Source: Sphingobacterium sp. CZ-UAM (lineage in GTDB: Bacteria > Bacteroidota > Bacteroidia > Sphingobacteriales > Sphingobacteriaceae). From it: DNA of 64,000 nt. Position 1 is the stretch's first letter. Every line of letters starts with the position of its first letter. Both the position numbers and the translations under genes were made by a program. Shown here piece by piece: positions 15,490 through 23,342 of the stretch. The notes under the pieces are model-generated. The model did no database searches. It saw nothing but the letters and a program-made list of their open reading frames with translations, and was not told the origin of the DNA. The DNA lies in NCBI RefSeq assembly GCF_002000245.1, contig NZ_MTCM01000001.1, positions 868,001 to 932,000 on the forward strand. The letters run 5' to 3'.

Positions 15490-16152
15490 TCAATTGATCA
15501 GACCGGAAATGATATTGATCGTCAATGCGACAACAAAAGTATTTAATGTAAAGGAGAGTAAGCCATGAAATAAGACGATACGTCTAATTTTTTTTGACGA
15601 GATACCCACATCAGAAACCTGGAATGTACAGCCCATAACAAAAGAAAAATAAGCAAAGTCCAAATAGTCTGGCTTATCATTCCCCGGAAACTCCAGGCCA
15701 CTACCATCGGAACCGTTTTCATAGTACAGACGAGCATAATGAAAAGTATATATTGTATGGACCAAGCACCACGAAGCCACCATGGCAAGCATGCAAATGG
15801 TAATAATATAGGAGTCGTCAAGTTGCTTACTCTTACTTGATATAATAATCATTAGGACTGAAATAAAACAACTGATGGTAACTAGTATAATAAAAAGGGA
15901 TACAAAAAGTCGGCTGCCGTCTTCCTGTTGTGCTTTTTTCGTGATTGAAGACACAGGCATTGTATAAAATGTATACCAAGAAAGCAGTATATAAGAAACA
16001 CAAAATCCAAACCAGCTTAACACCAGGCTTAGCAAGGGCAAGGTTTTAATCGGGGAGAGCAGATATGTAAGGATAAAGGCGCAAATTGCTATTAAAGCCC
16101 GATGAATGGACTTCATTTGATGTAGGACTGTTTTTATTTTTCCCATGGTCAT
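15490..16152 (-). CDS. DUF1345 family integral membrane protein
   Basis: A 220-residue inner-membrane protein of the DUF1345 family (function unknown). About five hydrophobic segments are visible: residues about 19-35, 41-58, 80-100, 113-135 and a C-terminal one at about 190-215. The family signature is the motif DYLDFAYFSFVMGCTFQVSDVG (about 163-184) before the last helix, in which a Tyr/Phe-rich re-entrant-looking segment resembles ion-channel pore loops; that comparison is only suggestive. Start ATG at 16150-16152, three bases after the upstream lipoprotein stop, so the two are almost certainly co-translated. Confidence 0.88.
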   Translation of the reverse strand: MTMGKIKTVLHQMKSIHRALIAICAFILTYLLSPIKTLPLLSLVLSWFGFCVSYILLSWYTFYTMPVSSITKKAQQEDGSRLFVSLFIILVTISCFISVLMIIISSKSKQLDDSYIITICMLAMVASWCLVHTIYTFHYARLYYENGSDGSGLEFPGNDKPDYLDFAYFSFVMGCTFQVSDVGISSKKIRRIVLFHGLLSFTLNTFVVALTINIISGLIN

Positions 16153-16155
16153 AGA

Positions 16156-16965
16156 TTAACAATCAAATTGCTCATTTGCCTCGAAAATCAATGGATTTCC
16201 ACCATTAGAAAGAAACAATAGGAGCGCCTCTTCCTCGTAGTGACTTGGATTGGAAAAAATAAAATCCAATTGTCCGTCTCGATCTATATCGCCGACAAAC
16301 TGCGTGGACATAAATACATGTTCATATTGATCTTTTTGAAATAATGTCAATTCATTCCTTCCTCCAAAGGTTGCATTGAGCTTATAATGGGCTACTTCGT
16401 GAAATATTTTTTCATGTCCTTTTTCGTCGGTCTGTACTTCGGTGGATTTTATATCTCCCGACCCTTTGAGTATAACATGCTGCTTTCTAAAATTATATTC
16501 CACGGATTCCTTGGGCCATATTTCTGAGTGGTTTATCTTTAAGTTCTCCAATGCTCCTGTTTTCAACCCTTTTATATTTAAGAACAAAAGGGAGTTTCTT
16601 TTCGACTCAACACTTTTTGAGGGGACCTGAGCACACTCATCATAACCATCCTTGACTTCATAATCCACTTTGTCCAAATAATACTTTCCTTCGAGCTCGT
16701 AAAGATCAAACCAATCATTGTTCAATACTGCGGTTGGATCTTCCTTTTCCCAGATCCGATAACTGCGTACTAAAAAAATCTGTCCCTTTGAGCTGTCGGA
16801 TGTAGCAGCTACGGATAACCTGGCACTGTCTTTCGATATCAAAGATGTGTCATCTTTCGTCACAGTCGAATCTAGAGCAGTGTTTCCCTTTTTTGTAGAG
16901 GGGCTATCACAAGCTTGAATAAAAAGTAGTGTAAATAGTAAAGTAAAAACAGAATAGTTTTTCAT
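16156..16965 (-). CDS. Lipoprotein with an FG-GAP/EF-like repeat near its C-terminus
   Basis: A 269-residue predicted lipoprotein: signal MKNYSVFTLLFTLLFIQAC with the lipobox FIQAC, then a Ser/Thr/Lys-rich linker. The middle part is not recognised. Near residues 228-240, GDIDRDGQLDFIFSN has the D-x-D-x-D-G Ca2+-binding pattern of FG-GAP/VCBS repeats, a module commonly found in surface proteins. It precedes the DUF1345 gene by three bases, suggesting that the two products work together at the envelope. No enzyme motif is visible. Confidence 0.78.
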   Translation of the reverse strand: MKNYSVFTLLFTLLFIQACDSPSTKKGNTALDSTVTKDDTSLISKDSARLSVAATSDSSKGQIFLVRSYRIWEKEDPTAVLNNDWFDLYELEGKYYLDKVDYEVKDGYDECAQVPSKSVESKRNSLLFLNIKGLKTGALENLKINHSEIWPKESVEYNFRKQHVILKGSGDIKSTEVQTDEKGHEKIFHEVAHYKLNATFGGRNELTLFQKDQYEHVFMSTQFVGDIDRDGQLDFIFSNPSHYEEEALLLFLSNGGNPLIFEANEQFDC

Positions 16966-17023
16966 ATGCCGTGAATTTTATTTAAATATATAAAATTCAC
17001 GGTATATAAAACCTGAAGATTTT

Positions 17024-18013
17024 TTAGGAGAGTGCTTTCTGAAGTAAAGAAAACGATTTTAGGCATTTTTCATCGTCGAAGATATAGGAGGTAGCCATAA
17101 TTTCATCGACTTTATGATCTTTAACAAATTTTTCTATCTCAGGACCGATCTTATTTTTATCTCCGACAAAGGCACAGGAAGCCATGCTCTGTACAGCTTG
17201 TTCGATGGCTGGAATTCCCTTATAAATGACCTCTTCTGTAGGCGGAGATAACGGTTTTCTTGTATTCGTTACAATGCCGGCAAATAAATTAAAAAAGCTC
17301 GTGGACAAAAACTCGGCTTCTTCGTTAGTATCGGAAGCAATCACATTGACACAGGAAATAAAATAGGGTTTATCCAATACCTTCGAGGGTACAAAGTTCT
17401 GATGATAAATCATACTCGCCGAGGCAAATTGCGCTGGAGCAAAATGCGTGGCGAAAGCGTAGGGAAGCCCTAAGCTAGCGGCTAAGTAAGCACTATCCGT
17501 GCTGGAACCTAAAATATATAGTGGGATTTCCAGTCCCTCACCGGGGAATGCACGTACTTTTGCATCATAATTATCGGAACTAAAATATAGCTGGAGATCT
17601 TTTACCTCCTGCGGAAATTGGAACGCAGTATTTAGATTATTTCTTCGTAAAGCCATAGCAGTCAATTGGTCCGTACCCGGCGCACGGCCTAAACCAAGAT
17701 CGATCCGACCCGGAAATAATGTTTCCAAGGTGCCAAATTGTTCCGCAATCACTAAGGGAGCATGATTGGGCAACATGATTCCGCCTGAACCAACTCTGAT
17801 TCGGTTTGTATTGGAAGCAATATGTTGTATAAGTAAGGAGGTGGCCGAACTTGCAATATATTCCATATTATGATGTTCGGCGACCCAGATTCTTTGAAAA
17901 TCCAGTTGTTCGATATGTTGTGCAATTTTTACACTGCGATCAATTGCACTGGCGGTATTTTCTCCTTTTTTGATGGGAGCTAAATCTAATGCTGATAATA
18001 CGATTTTATCCAT
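17024..18013 (-). CDS. LLM-class flavin-dependent oxidoreductase (bacterial luciferase-like)
   Basis: A 329-residue TIM-barrel flavoprotein of the bacterial luciferase-like monooxygenase superfamily, subgroup MsnO8. Typical features are [27 protein letters not shown] (about 41-67), [25 protein letters not shown] (about 72-96), and [22 protein letters not shown] (about 102-123), which form the FMN/F420-facing strands. Members use FMNH2 or F420 and O2, but the substrate here is unknown and no flavin reductase gene is adjacent. It is 46 bases downstream of the THUMP-like methyltransferase on the same strand. Confidence 0.92.
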   Translation of the reverse strand: MDKIVLSALDLAPIKKGENTASAIDRSVKIAQHIEQLDFQRIWVAEHHNMEYIASSATSLLIQHIASNTNRIRVGSGGIMLPNHAPLVIAEQFGTLETLFPGRIDLGLGRAPGTDQLTAMALRRNNLNTAFQFPQEVKDLQLYFSSDNYDAKVRAFPGEGLEIPLYILGSSTDSAYLAASLGLPYAFATHFAPAQFASASMIYHQNFVPSKVLDKPYFISCVNVIASDTNEEAEFLSTSFFNLFAGIVTNTRKPLSPPTEEVIYKGIPAIEQAVQSMASCAFVGDKNKIGPEIEKFVKDHKVDEIMATSYIFDDEKCLKSFSLLQKALS

Positions 18014-18059
18014 ACATTAAAATTACATAGAAGAAATAGGACAATTGTAATGAAATTGT

Positions 18060-19247
18060 CTATTCTATAATTCGGTGTGTATGTATGACAATTAGCTGAT
18101 CATTCAATACTGTGGTGAATAAGCTAAAGCTGTCGCCGCTGTCTTTAATCTTAAATTTCTTTTTTATCTCTTCCGTTTTTAAGGGAAAATTTTTTGCGAT
18201 AATATCAGCTTGTAACGGAGTTTTGTTTTTCTTGAATTCTGTAAAAGATTCAACCTCTTTTATCTTAAATATTTTGCCTGGGAAATCTGGGATTTTCCGA
18301 TCCGAAGTATACAAATGTGTATTTTTATGTAGTTTTTTTATTCCAAAAAGAGAGGCAATTGTTTTAAAAGCACCAGCCTTGGTCAGGGCTACATCTGGCT
18401 CATAAAGATAGGATAGAGGCGCACTGTACTCCACAAGGGTACTGCGTTCTTCCGAATAAGTAAAGGAGATGACCTGTTGTTCCTCTTTGAACAGTCGGAC
18501 GGCATGAATGACCGGCTCACCTTCAAAATCTTTCTTTTGAATGAAAATAAGTTCTTTACAATCATTTTGTAAGGAAACAACATACACATCCTTTACATGA
18601 TTCAACATACCTAATGCTGAAGAAATATCCAATAATGGAGCGAGCTTGCTAATAATAATATGAGACCGTTCAAAAAAGCAATGCTGTAGCTCCACCAAAT
18701 TAGGTTCACATTCATCCAGCAGAAATACTTTCTTATTCTGAACCCTGCGCGAAGGATCTAGGTAGATATAATCAACGTATTCCTGTGGGCTATTAAATAT
18801 GTAATCCACACCATTTGTCGCTATAACCTCGATATTTGTCGCAGATAAGACCTTGGCATTATGCGATGAAATCTGCGCAAGATCCGAGTTGAGCTCACAG
18901 GATATGACTTGTTTTGCACGTGTCGAAAAATAAAAGCTGTCAACGCCAAAACCACTGGTTGCATCAATTAAACGTGTGCCTTCTTGAATAAGCGAGCTTT
19001 TAAATAGTGCTGTTTTTTCAGATGAACATTGTTCCAGATTCAGTTTTGCGGGAAAATAGATTCCAGGAGTTGTCGTCCATAATGGGATTTTAGTCCCCGC
19101 ACGCTGCTTACCATCCAGCTGTGCAGCTAGTTCAGAAGACGATATTCCTTCAAAAGGAGATTTCTTTAAAGCTATTTTAGCAGGAGACTCTTTTAGGTGT
19201 TTTTCCAAAAACAGCTGTACCTCCTTTTGAAGAATTAATGTATTCAT
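18060..19247 (-). CDS. Class I SAM-dependent methyltransferase with THUMP-like domain
   Basis: A 395-residue protein with a central Rossmann-type methyltransferase domain: motif I LIDATSGFGVDSFYF (about 93-107), motif II VISCELNSDLA, and DYIYLDPSRRV (about 163-173) in the catalytic-motif position. The C-terminal third (about 280-395) matches the THUMP-like domain found with RNA-modifying methyltransferases; I infer an RNA target, but the site is unknown. The ATG directly follows the TAG stop of lysC, so translation is likely coupled to lysC. Confidence 0.88.
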   Translation of the reverse strand: MNTLILQKEVQLFLEKHLKESPAKIALKKSPFEGISSSELAAQLDGKQRAGTKIPLWTTTPGIYFPAKLNLEQCSSEKTALFKSSLIQEGTRLIDATSGFGVDSFYFSTRAKQVISCELNSDLAQISSHNAKVLSATNIEVIATNGVDYIFNSPQEYVDYIYLDPSRRVQNKKVFLLDECEPNLVELQHCFFERSHIIISKLAPLLDISSALGMLNHVKDVYVVSLQNDCKELIFIQKKDFEGEPVIHAVRLFKEEQQVISFTYSEERSTLVEYSAPLSYLYEPDVALTKAGAFKTIASLFGIKKLHKNTHLYTSDRKIPDFPGKIFKIKEVESFTEFKKNKTPLQADIIAKNFPLKTEEIKKKFKIKDSGDSFSLFTTVLNDQLIVIHTHRIIE

Positions 19248-20510
19248 CTATATTTTCTTAACGAGAAGCTGGCAAGTATATCTATCCTTTAACTCACTGA
19301 TCACTTCTTTATCAACAAGAACACGCTCGATGGTTTCCTGGTTATAGTAACGGATCGTGATTAGTTCTAGGCCAGACTCATAGGTAACTTTAAACCGCTG
19401 TTCAAGATCGTTAATTAAATCCACCACGTTCTTTCCGGTATCGTCCACTGAGACGGTGAAATTGATGGCCGTATTGTGCATCATATTGATTTTGATGCGA
19501 TGTTGGTGGAAAAGATTAAAGATATCTCTGAGGTTATCTTCCACGATAAATGAAAAATCCCGTGGTGAAATTGAGACAAAAATCTGATTTACTTTAAATA
19601 TAAACGAAGGAACCGGTAACGTCTGATTTGTACTTCTAATGACTGTTCCCGGAGAATCTGGGTCAACAAAAGAGCGCACATTTAAAGCAATTTTTTTATT
19701 CTGCAATGGTTTGATCGTTTTCGGGTGGATTACTGTCGCACCATAATAGGTAAGTTCAATAGCATCGGTATAAGATAGTTCAGGAATCAGTTCAGTTTTT
19801 TCAAACCATTTCGGATCAGCATTGAGAACGCCTGGGACGTCTTTCCAAATTGTTACATTTTCAGCATTTAAACATGACGCAAATATAGCCGCAGAATAAT
19901 CGGAACCTTCGCGGCCTAAAGTTGTGGTGAAATTCTCCGATGTAGAACCAAGGAACCCCTGTGTAATGACAATATATTCATCTAATATGGAAGGAAGTTC
20001 GGCACGGATTTTCTCTTCTGTTTTACTCCAATCCACCACGGCTTCGCGGAAGGTATTATCGGTTAGGATATAGTCGCGTGCATCCAACCATTTGACTTTT
20101 TCACCAATAAAAGCTACATATGCAGCCACGATTTTGGTAGAGATCAATTCGCCCATCGACACAATTTGGTCAAAGAGGTAGTCATAAGAGTCTTGTGGAT
20201 CCTCCTCCAAAATCCATTCAATCTCGACGAAACAGTTGGAAATTTCATCGAAAATAGGATGCTCAGCATTGGGAAATAGGTCATGAAGAATATGAAAATG
20301 GAATGCTTTGGCTTCTTCAAGGGTCTGAAACTGCAAGCCTGTATGATTATAATATTCCCGGGTCAATTTTTCCAGAAGGTTTGTTGTCTTACCCATGGCA
20401 GATATAACGACCAACAAAGCTTCACCTTTGTATTTCGAAATAATCTTCGCTGAATTTCTGACACTTTCCGCATCCTTTACTGATGCTCCTCCAAATTTAA
20501 AAACCTGCAT
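19248..20510 (-). CDS. lysC: Aspartate kinase
   Basis: Monofunctional aspartokinase, the first committed enzyme of the lysine/threonine/methionine branch: ATP + aspartate to aspartyl phosphate. The 420-residue protein shows KFGGASV (4-10), the amino-acid-kinase block TTTLGREGSDYSAAIFA (about 211-227), IWKDVPGVLNADPKW, and two C-terminal ACT-like segments (about 310-410, FSFIVEDNLRDIFNLF and INFTVSVDDTGKNVVDLIN), which in this family bind feedback inhibitors. There is no fused homoserine dehydrogenase. It ends exactly before the methyltransferase ATG. I use lysC as a generic symbol; which allosteric class it belongs to cannot be read. Confidence 0.95.
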   Translation of the reverse strand: MQVFKFGGASVKDAESVRNSAKIISKYKGEALLVVISAMGKTTNLLEKLTREYYNHTGLQFQTLEEAKAFHFHILHDLFPNAEHPIFDEISNCFVEIEWILEEDPQDSYDYLFDQIVSMGELISTKIVAAYVAFIGEKVKWLDARDYILTDNTFREAVVDWSKTEEKIRAELPSILDEYIVITQGFLGSTSENFTTTLGREGSDYSAAIFASCLNAENVTIWKDVPGVLNADPKWFEKTELIPELSYTDAIELTYYGATVIHPKTIKPLQNKKIALNVRSFVDPDSPGTVIRSTNQTLPVPSFIFKVNQIFVSISPRDFSFIVEDNLRDIFNLFHQHRIKINMMHNTAINFTVSVDDTGKNVVDLINDLEQRFKVTYESGLELITIRYYNQETIERVLVDKEVISELKDRYTCQLLVKKI

Positions 20511-20535
20511 TTATTTTATTGAGTTTAGTTGATTG

Positions 20536-21327
20536 CTAGTTGATGCTATTAATATAATGTAATCCTTTTTCTGAGATTAGATCTTTAAAAGTTGTATAAG
20601 GAATACGTAACTCCGTGCCACCTTCAGCATAAGATTTAATTTCATAAATATTATAGTAGAATAAGAGTTCGTTTTTCTCAAATGTAAAATTATCTGCGAG
20701 TGAAAACTTACCATCTTCAAAAAAATATTTTCCATTCAAGGAATCATCCGTATTCAATCCTTCCTGTCTACGAAAGCATTGTTCGGCAATGTTAATGAAC
20801 CTGTCTTTATCCTGCTTGCGAATGATGTCATCAATTGTAATTGGATTATTAGACTGTCGATCAAAGTTCGAGTATAACGTTACATGATCGCCATGCGCTC
20901 CGCCGGTATACTCTTCCTGTTTGGTTCTTATAGCGAGATATGCAGGCGTATTTGCTACAACATCTACCTGGAGATCCCGATTCCAGGTCGCCGTGGATTT
21001 ACCATTGTTATCATCTACATATTCATTATAGGCATTGATAAAACGATGAGCGGCTTCTTCCATGCTGGTATCTCCCTCCAGATGAACAATAGAAGAAATC
21101 AGGGTGTTGATCTTAATTTCTTCGAAGACTGGATAACTTGCCCGAAAATAGGTGGTATCCAATTGATCATCTCCTTTTAGAAAATAATTACTATGCTCAT
21201 CAACCGTTTTTCTGTGATAAACAAGAGTATCCCCAAGTTGTTTAATAGTGGGGGCAGCGCCTTTGTTCTGACATGAATAAAATAGGCAACCTATAAATAG
21301 AATTTTCAAAAAGAGATAATACCGCAT
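20536..21327 (-). CDS. DUF3298 (RsiV-like) domain lipoprotein
   Basis: A 263-residue predicted lipoprotein: signal MRYYLFLKILFIGCLFYSC with lipobox LFYSC. The body has the DUF4163/DUF3298 arrangement seen in extracellular parts of RsiV-like proteins: the YPVFEEIKINTLISSIV start (about 65-81), the YTGGAHGDHVTLYSNFD block (about 140-156), and the final DNFTFEKNELLFYYNIYEIKSYAEG (about 212-236) just before IPYTTF. In Bacillus the RsiV ectodomain binds lysozyme. No sigma factor is adjacent here, so it is not evidently an anti-sigma factor and lacks a cytosolic domain. Confidence 0.88.
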   Translation of the reverse strand: MRYYLFLKILFIGCLFYSCQNKGAAPTIKQLGDTLVYHRKTVDEHSNYFLKGDDQLDTTYFRASYPVFEEIKINTLISSIVHLEGDTSMEEAAHRFINAYNEYVDDNNGKSTATWNRDLQVDVVANTPAYLAIRTKQEEYTGGAHGDHVTLYSNFDRQSNNPITIDDIIRKQDKDRFINIAEQCFRRQEGLNTDDSLNGKYFFEDGKFSLADNFTFEKNELLFYYNIYEIKSYAEGGTELRIPYTTFKDLISEKGLHYINSIN

Positions 21328-21353
21328 TGAATTGATTTTTCCCCTGTTAATTT

Positions 21354-21806
21354 TTAATAAGTGATCGACACATTAATCCACTCCGAATCAAAATCAGCTT
21401 TGTATCGTTCATAAAATTTTATGGCAGACTCGTTCCAATCCAAAACTTGCCAGACCATTCCATGATAGCCACATTCTTTTCCGTAGGCAAGTGTTCTGTC
21501 AAACAGTTGTTTGCCTATGCCTAGACCGCGCATTTTTTCGGTAACGATTAAATCCTCTAGGTAAAGTCTCCTTCCTTTCCAGGTAGAGTATCTGACGTAA
21601 TATAATGAAATTCCAACAATTTCTTCGTCAACTTCCGCGACAAACGCACCCCAGATAGGTTTTTTTCCAAATCCCGCTTCTTCAAACTCCGCGAGGGAAA
21701 CGGTTACTTCATCTGGCGCTTTCTCATAGATGGCTAATTCTTTGATTAGCTCCAGCATCTGTGGGCAGTCGGATTTTATTGCAGCGCGTATAATTGGTTT
21801 AGTCAT
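21354..21806 (-). CDS. GNAT family N-acetyltransferase (diamine acetyltransferase-like)
   Basis: A 150-residue Gcn5-related acetyltransferase. Seen: IRAAIKSDCPQMLELIKELAIYEKAPDEV at the start, the strand ISLYYVRYSTWKGRRLYLEDLIV (about 66-88), and the acetyl-CoA pyrophosphate loop EKMRGLGIGKQLFDRTLAYGKECGYHGMVWQVLDWNESAIKFYERYKA, in which R-G-x-G-x-G/K is the CoA signature. The same layout is found in spermidine/diamine acetyltransferases, but substrate assignment is a guess. It overlaps yggS by 8 bases and lies downstream of it, so the two are probably translated from one message. Confidence 0.9.
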   Translation of the reverse strand: MTKPIIRAAIKSDCPQMLELIKELAIYEKAPDEVTVSLAEFEEAGFGKKPIWGAFVAEVDEEIVGISLYYVRYSTWKGRRLYLEDLIVTEKMRGLGIGKQLFDRTLAYGKECGYHGMVWQVLDWNESAIKFYERYKADFDSEWINVSITY

Positions 21807-22491
21807 TGTTTTTATAATGTTTAATTACTCTTTTGCCAAAAATTGTGCTTCCGATACGAACCATAGTGGAACCTTCTTCAATCGCTAATTTGTAATCCGA
21901 TGACATTCCCATGGAAAGTATTTTAAAATAATCGTCTTTGCGGTAGAAGCTGGCTTTAACCCCATCAAATAACATCTTTAGTTCGTAGAACTCCGCTTTT
22001 ACGACTTTTTCATTGTCTGTATTGGATGCAATTCCCATCAGTCCACAAATACGGATATTTTTTAGTCCGAGGAATTCTTCATCGCGGAGCAACTCAATCA
22101 GTTCCGCATGATCTAAACCAAATTTGGTGTCCTCATCGGCAATATAAACCTGCAATAAACAATCGATAATACGATCCGCCTTTAATGCATGTTTATTAAT
22201 TTCCTTTAAAAGTTTTAAGGAGTCTACAGAAGCAATTAAGCTAACAAACGGCGCAATATATTTTACCTTATTGGTTTGTAAATGCCCAATCATATGCCAC
22301 TGAATATCTTCGGGTAAAAGCTCTGCTTTCTCAATTAATTCTTGAACATGATTTTCACCAAAAATACGTTGCCCAGCCGCGTAGGCTTCCATGATTTCTG
22401 AATTGGACTTTGTCTTTGAAACCGCTACAAGCTGAACGCCCTTCGCTTCGGTTTCCAATCTTAAAGCTTCTAAATTACTCGCAATGCTCAT
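21799..22491 (-). CDS. YggS family PLP-binding protein (PLP homeostasis protein)
   Basis: A 230-residue TIM-barrel protein that binds pyridoxal 5'-phosphate and acts in PLP homeostasis rather than as a classical enzyme. The Schiff-base Lys is at about residue 26 in VAVSKTK; other family blocks are GENHVQELIEKAELLPEDIQWHMIGHLQTNK (about 53-83), CGLMGIASNTDN (about 145-156) and LSMGMSSDYKLAIEEGSTMVRIGSTIFG (about 193-220), where the serine/glycine motif holds the phosphate. I chose the Met at 22489-22491 because the sequence from there matches the usual start; an in-frame ATG 21 codons upstream would overlap the divergent promoter. Confidence 0.95.
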   Translation of the reverse strand: MSIASNLEALRLETEAKGVQLVAVSKTKSNSEIMEAYAAGQRIFGENHVQELIEKAELLPEDIQWHMIGHLQTNKVKYIAPFVSLIASVDSLKLLKEINKHALKADRIIDCLLQVYIADEDTKFGLDHAELIELLRDEEFLGLKNIRICGLMGIASNTDNEKVVKAEFYELKMLFDGVKASFYRKDDYFKILSMGMSSDYKLAIEEGSTMVRIGSTIFGKRVIKHYKNND

Positions 22492-22541
22492 TTCCGATAT
22501 AGTTTGATGATGTAAAAAGTGCCAAATGTCGGTGCTTTTTG

Positions 22542-22549
22542 TAAATTTG
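22542..22549 (+). promoter_or_regulatory. Promoter -7 box TAAATTTG for the DUF4296-mutS2 pair
   Basis: Exact TAnnTTTG 14 bases before the ATG at 22564. No clear TTG at -33. If used, the leader would be only about ten bases long. Confidence 0.45.
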
Positions 22550-22563
22550 TACAAAACTACGAA

Positions 22564-23322
22564 ATGCTACGATTAATACTGAATCTACTTGCTGTGATTT
22601 TTTTATTTGGTTCATGTGTCAGACCAGAAGAGAAGGATATTATCTCACAAAGCAAATTTGTAGATGCTTTGACAGAAATTCAATTGATAGATTCATATCT
22701 CAATATCTTGCCCATTGATAGTGCACGCAAAGTGATGGTGCCTTTGTACCAGGTAACTTTTGATAAATACGGACTGGACTCTGTGTCTTTTAAGAGGAAC
22801 CTGGACTATTATGGTAAAGATGCGGAGGTCATGTCGGCTATTTACAAGAAAGTGGAGGATAACCTGAACAAAGAGAATAAATTTTATACGGATATCGAAC
22901 GCAAAAAGCAGGATTCTATCCGTACAAGAGACTCTATTGTCAATGCACGGATCCAGGATAGTACAAGTCGCGTGATGCGACAACAGCAACAGTATCAGGA
23001 ACGTATTGATGCTCTTATCCATTACAAACCAAGTAAGGAAAAGTTCAGTTTTAAAGAGGCTTCGTTATTGTTTAACAAAAATTTCCAGCAGAAAACAGGT
23101 GTTAGTTTGGATAGTTATTTAATGAATCAGCTATCTACTGGTGGTTCAATCTTACCAATTGGATCAGCGGCACCTACTTCGACAGGGAATCCTGTGTCCC
23201 AGCCAACAACACCTGGCACGGCAGCAAAGGACACTGCAAGGTTACCAAAACAAATGGAGCAGAAGCCCGCAGAACCGCTTCTTACTCCGCCACAGACCTT
23301 AAAGCCTGTGTCAAAACTTTAA
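22564..23322 (+). CDS. DUF4296 domain lipoprotein
   Basis: A 252-residue predicted lipoprotein. From the ATG at 22564: MLRLILNLLAVIFLFGSC, a signal with lipobox LFGSC, followed by VRPEEKDIISQSKFVDALTEIQLIDSYL, the DUF4296 signature (about 19-46), continuing to KKVEDNLNKENKFY (about 100-113). A highly charged, coiled-coil-like stretch (about 114-150) and a Pro/Thr/Gln-rich low-complexity tail (about 205-252) follow. An upstream in-frame Met would place 15 hydrophilic residues before the signal and is rejected. The family is restricted to Bacteroidota and has no known function. It is 20 bases upstream of mutS2. Confidence 0.85.
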   Translation: MLRLILNLLAVIFLFGSCVRPEEKDIISQSKFVDALTEIQLIDSYLNILPIDSARKVMVPLYQVTFDKYGLDSVSFKRNLDYYGKDAEVMSAIYKKVEDNLNKENKFYTDIERKKQDSIRTRDSIVNARIQDSTSRVMRQQQQYQERIDALIHYKPSKEKFSFKEASLLFNKNFQQKTGVSLDSYLMNQLSTGGSILPIGSAAPTSTGNPVSQPTTPGTAAKDTARLPKQMEQKPAEPLLTPPQTLKPVSKL

Positions 23323-23342
23323 CCATCAAAGAATATAATTTT

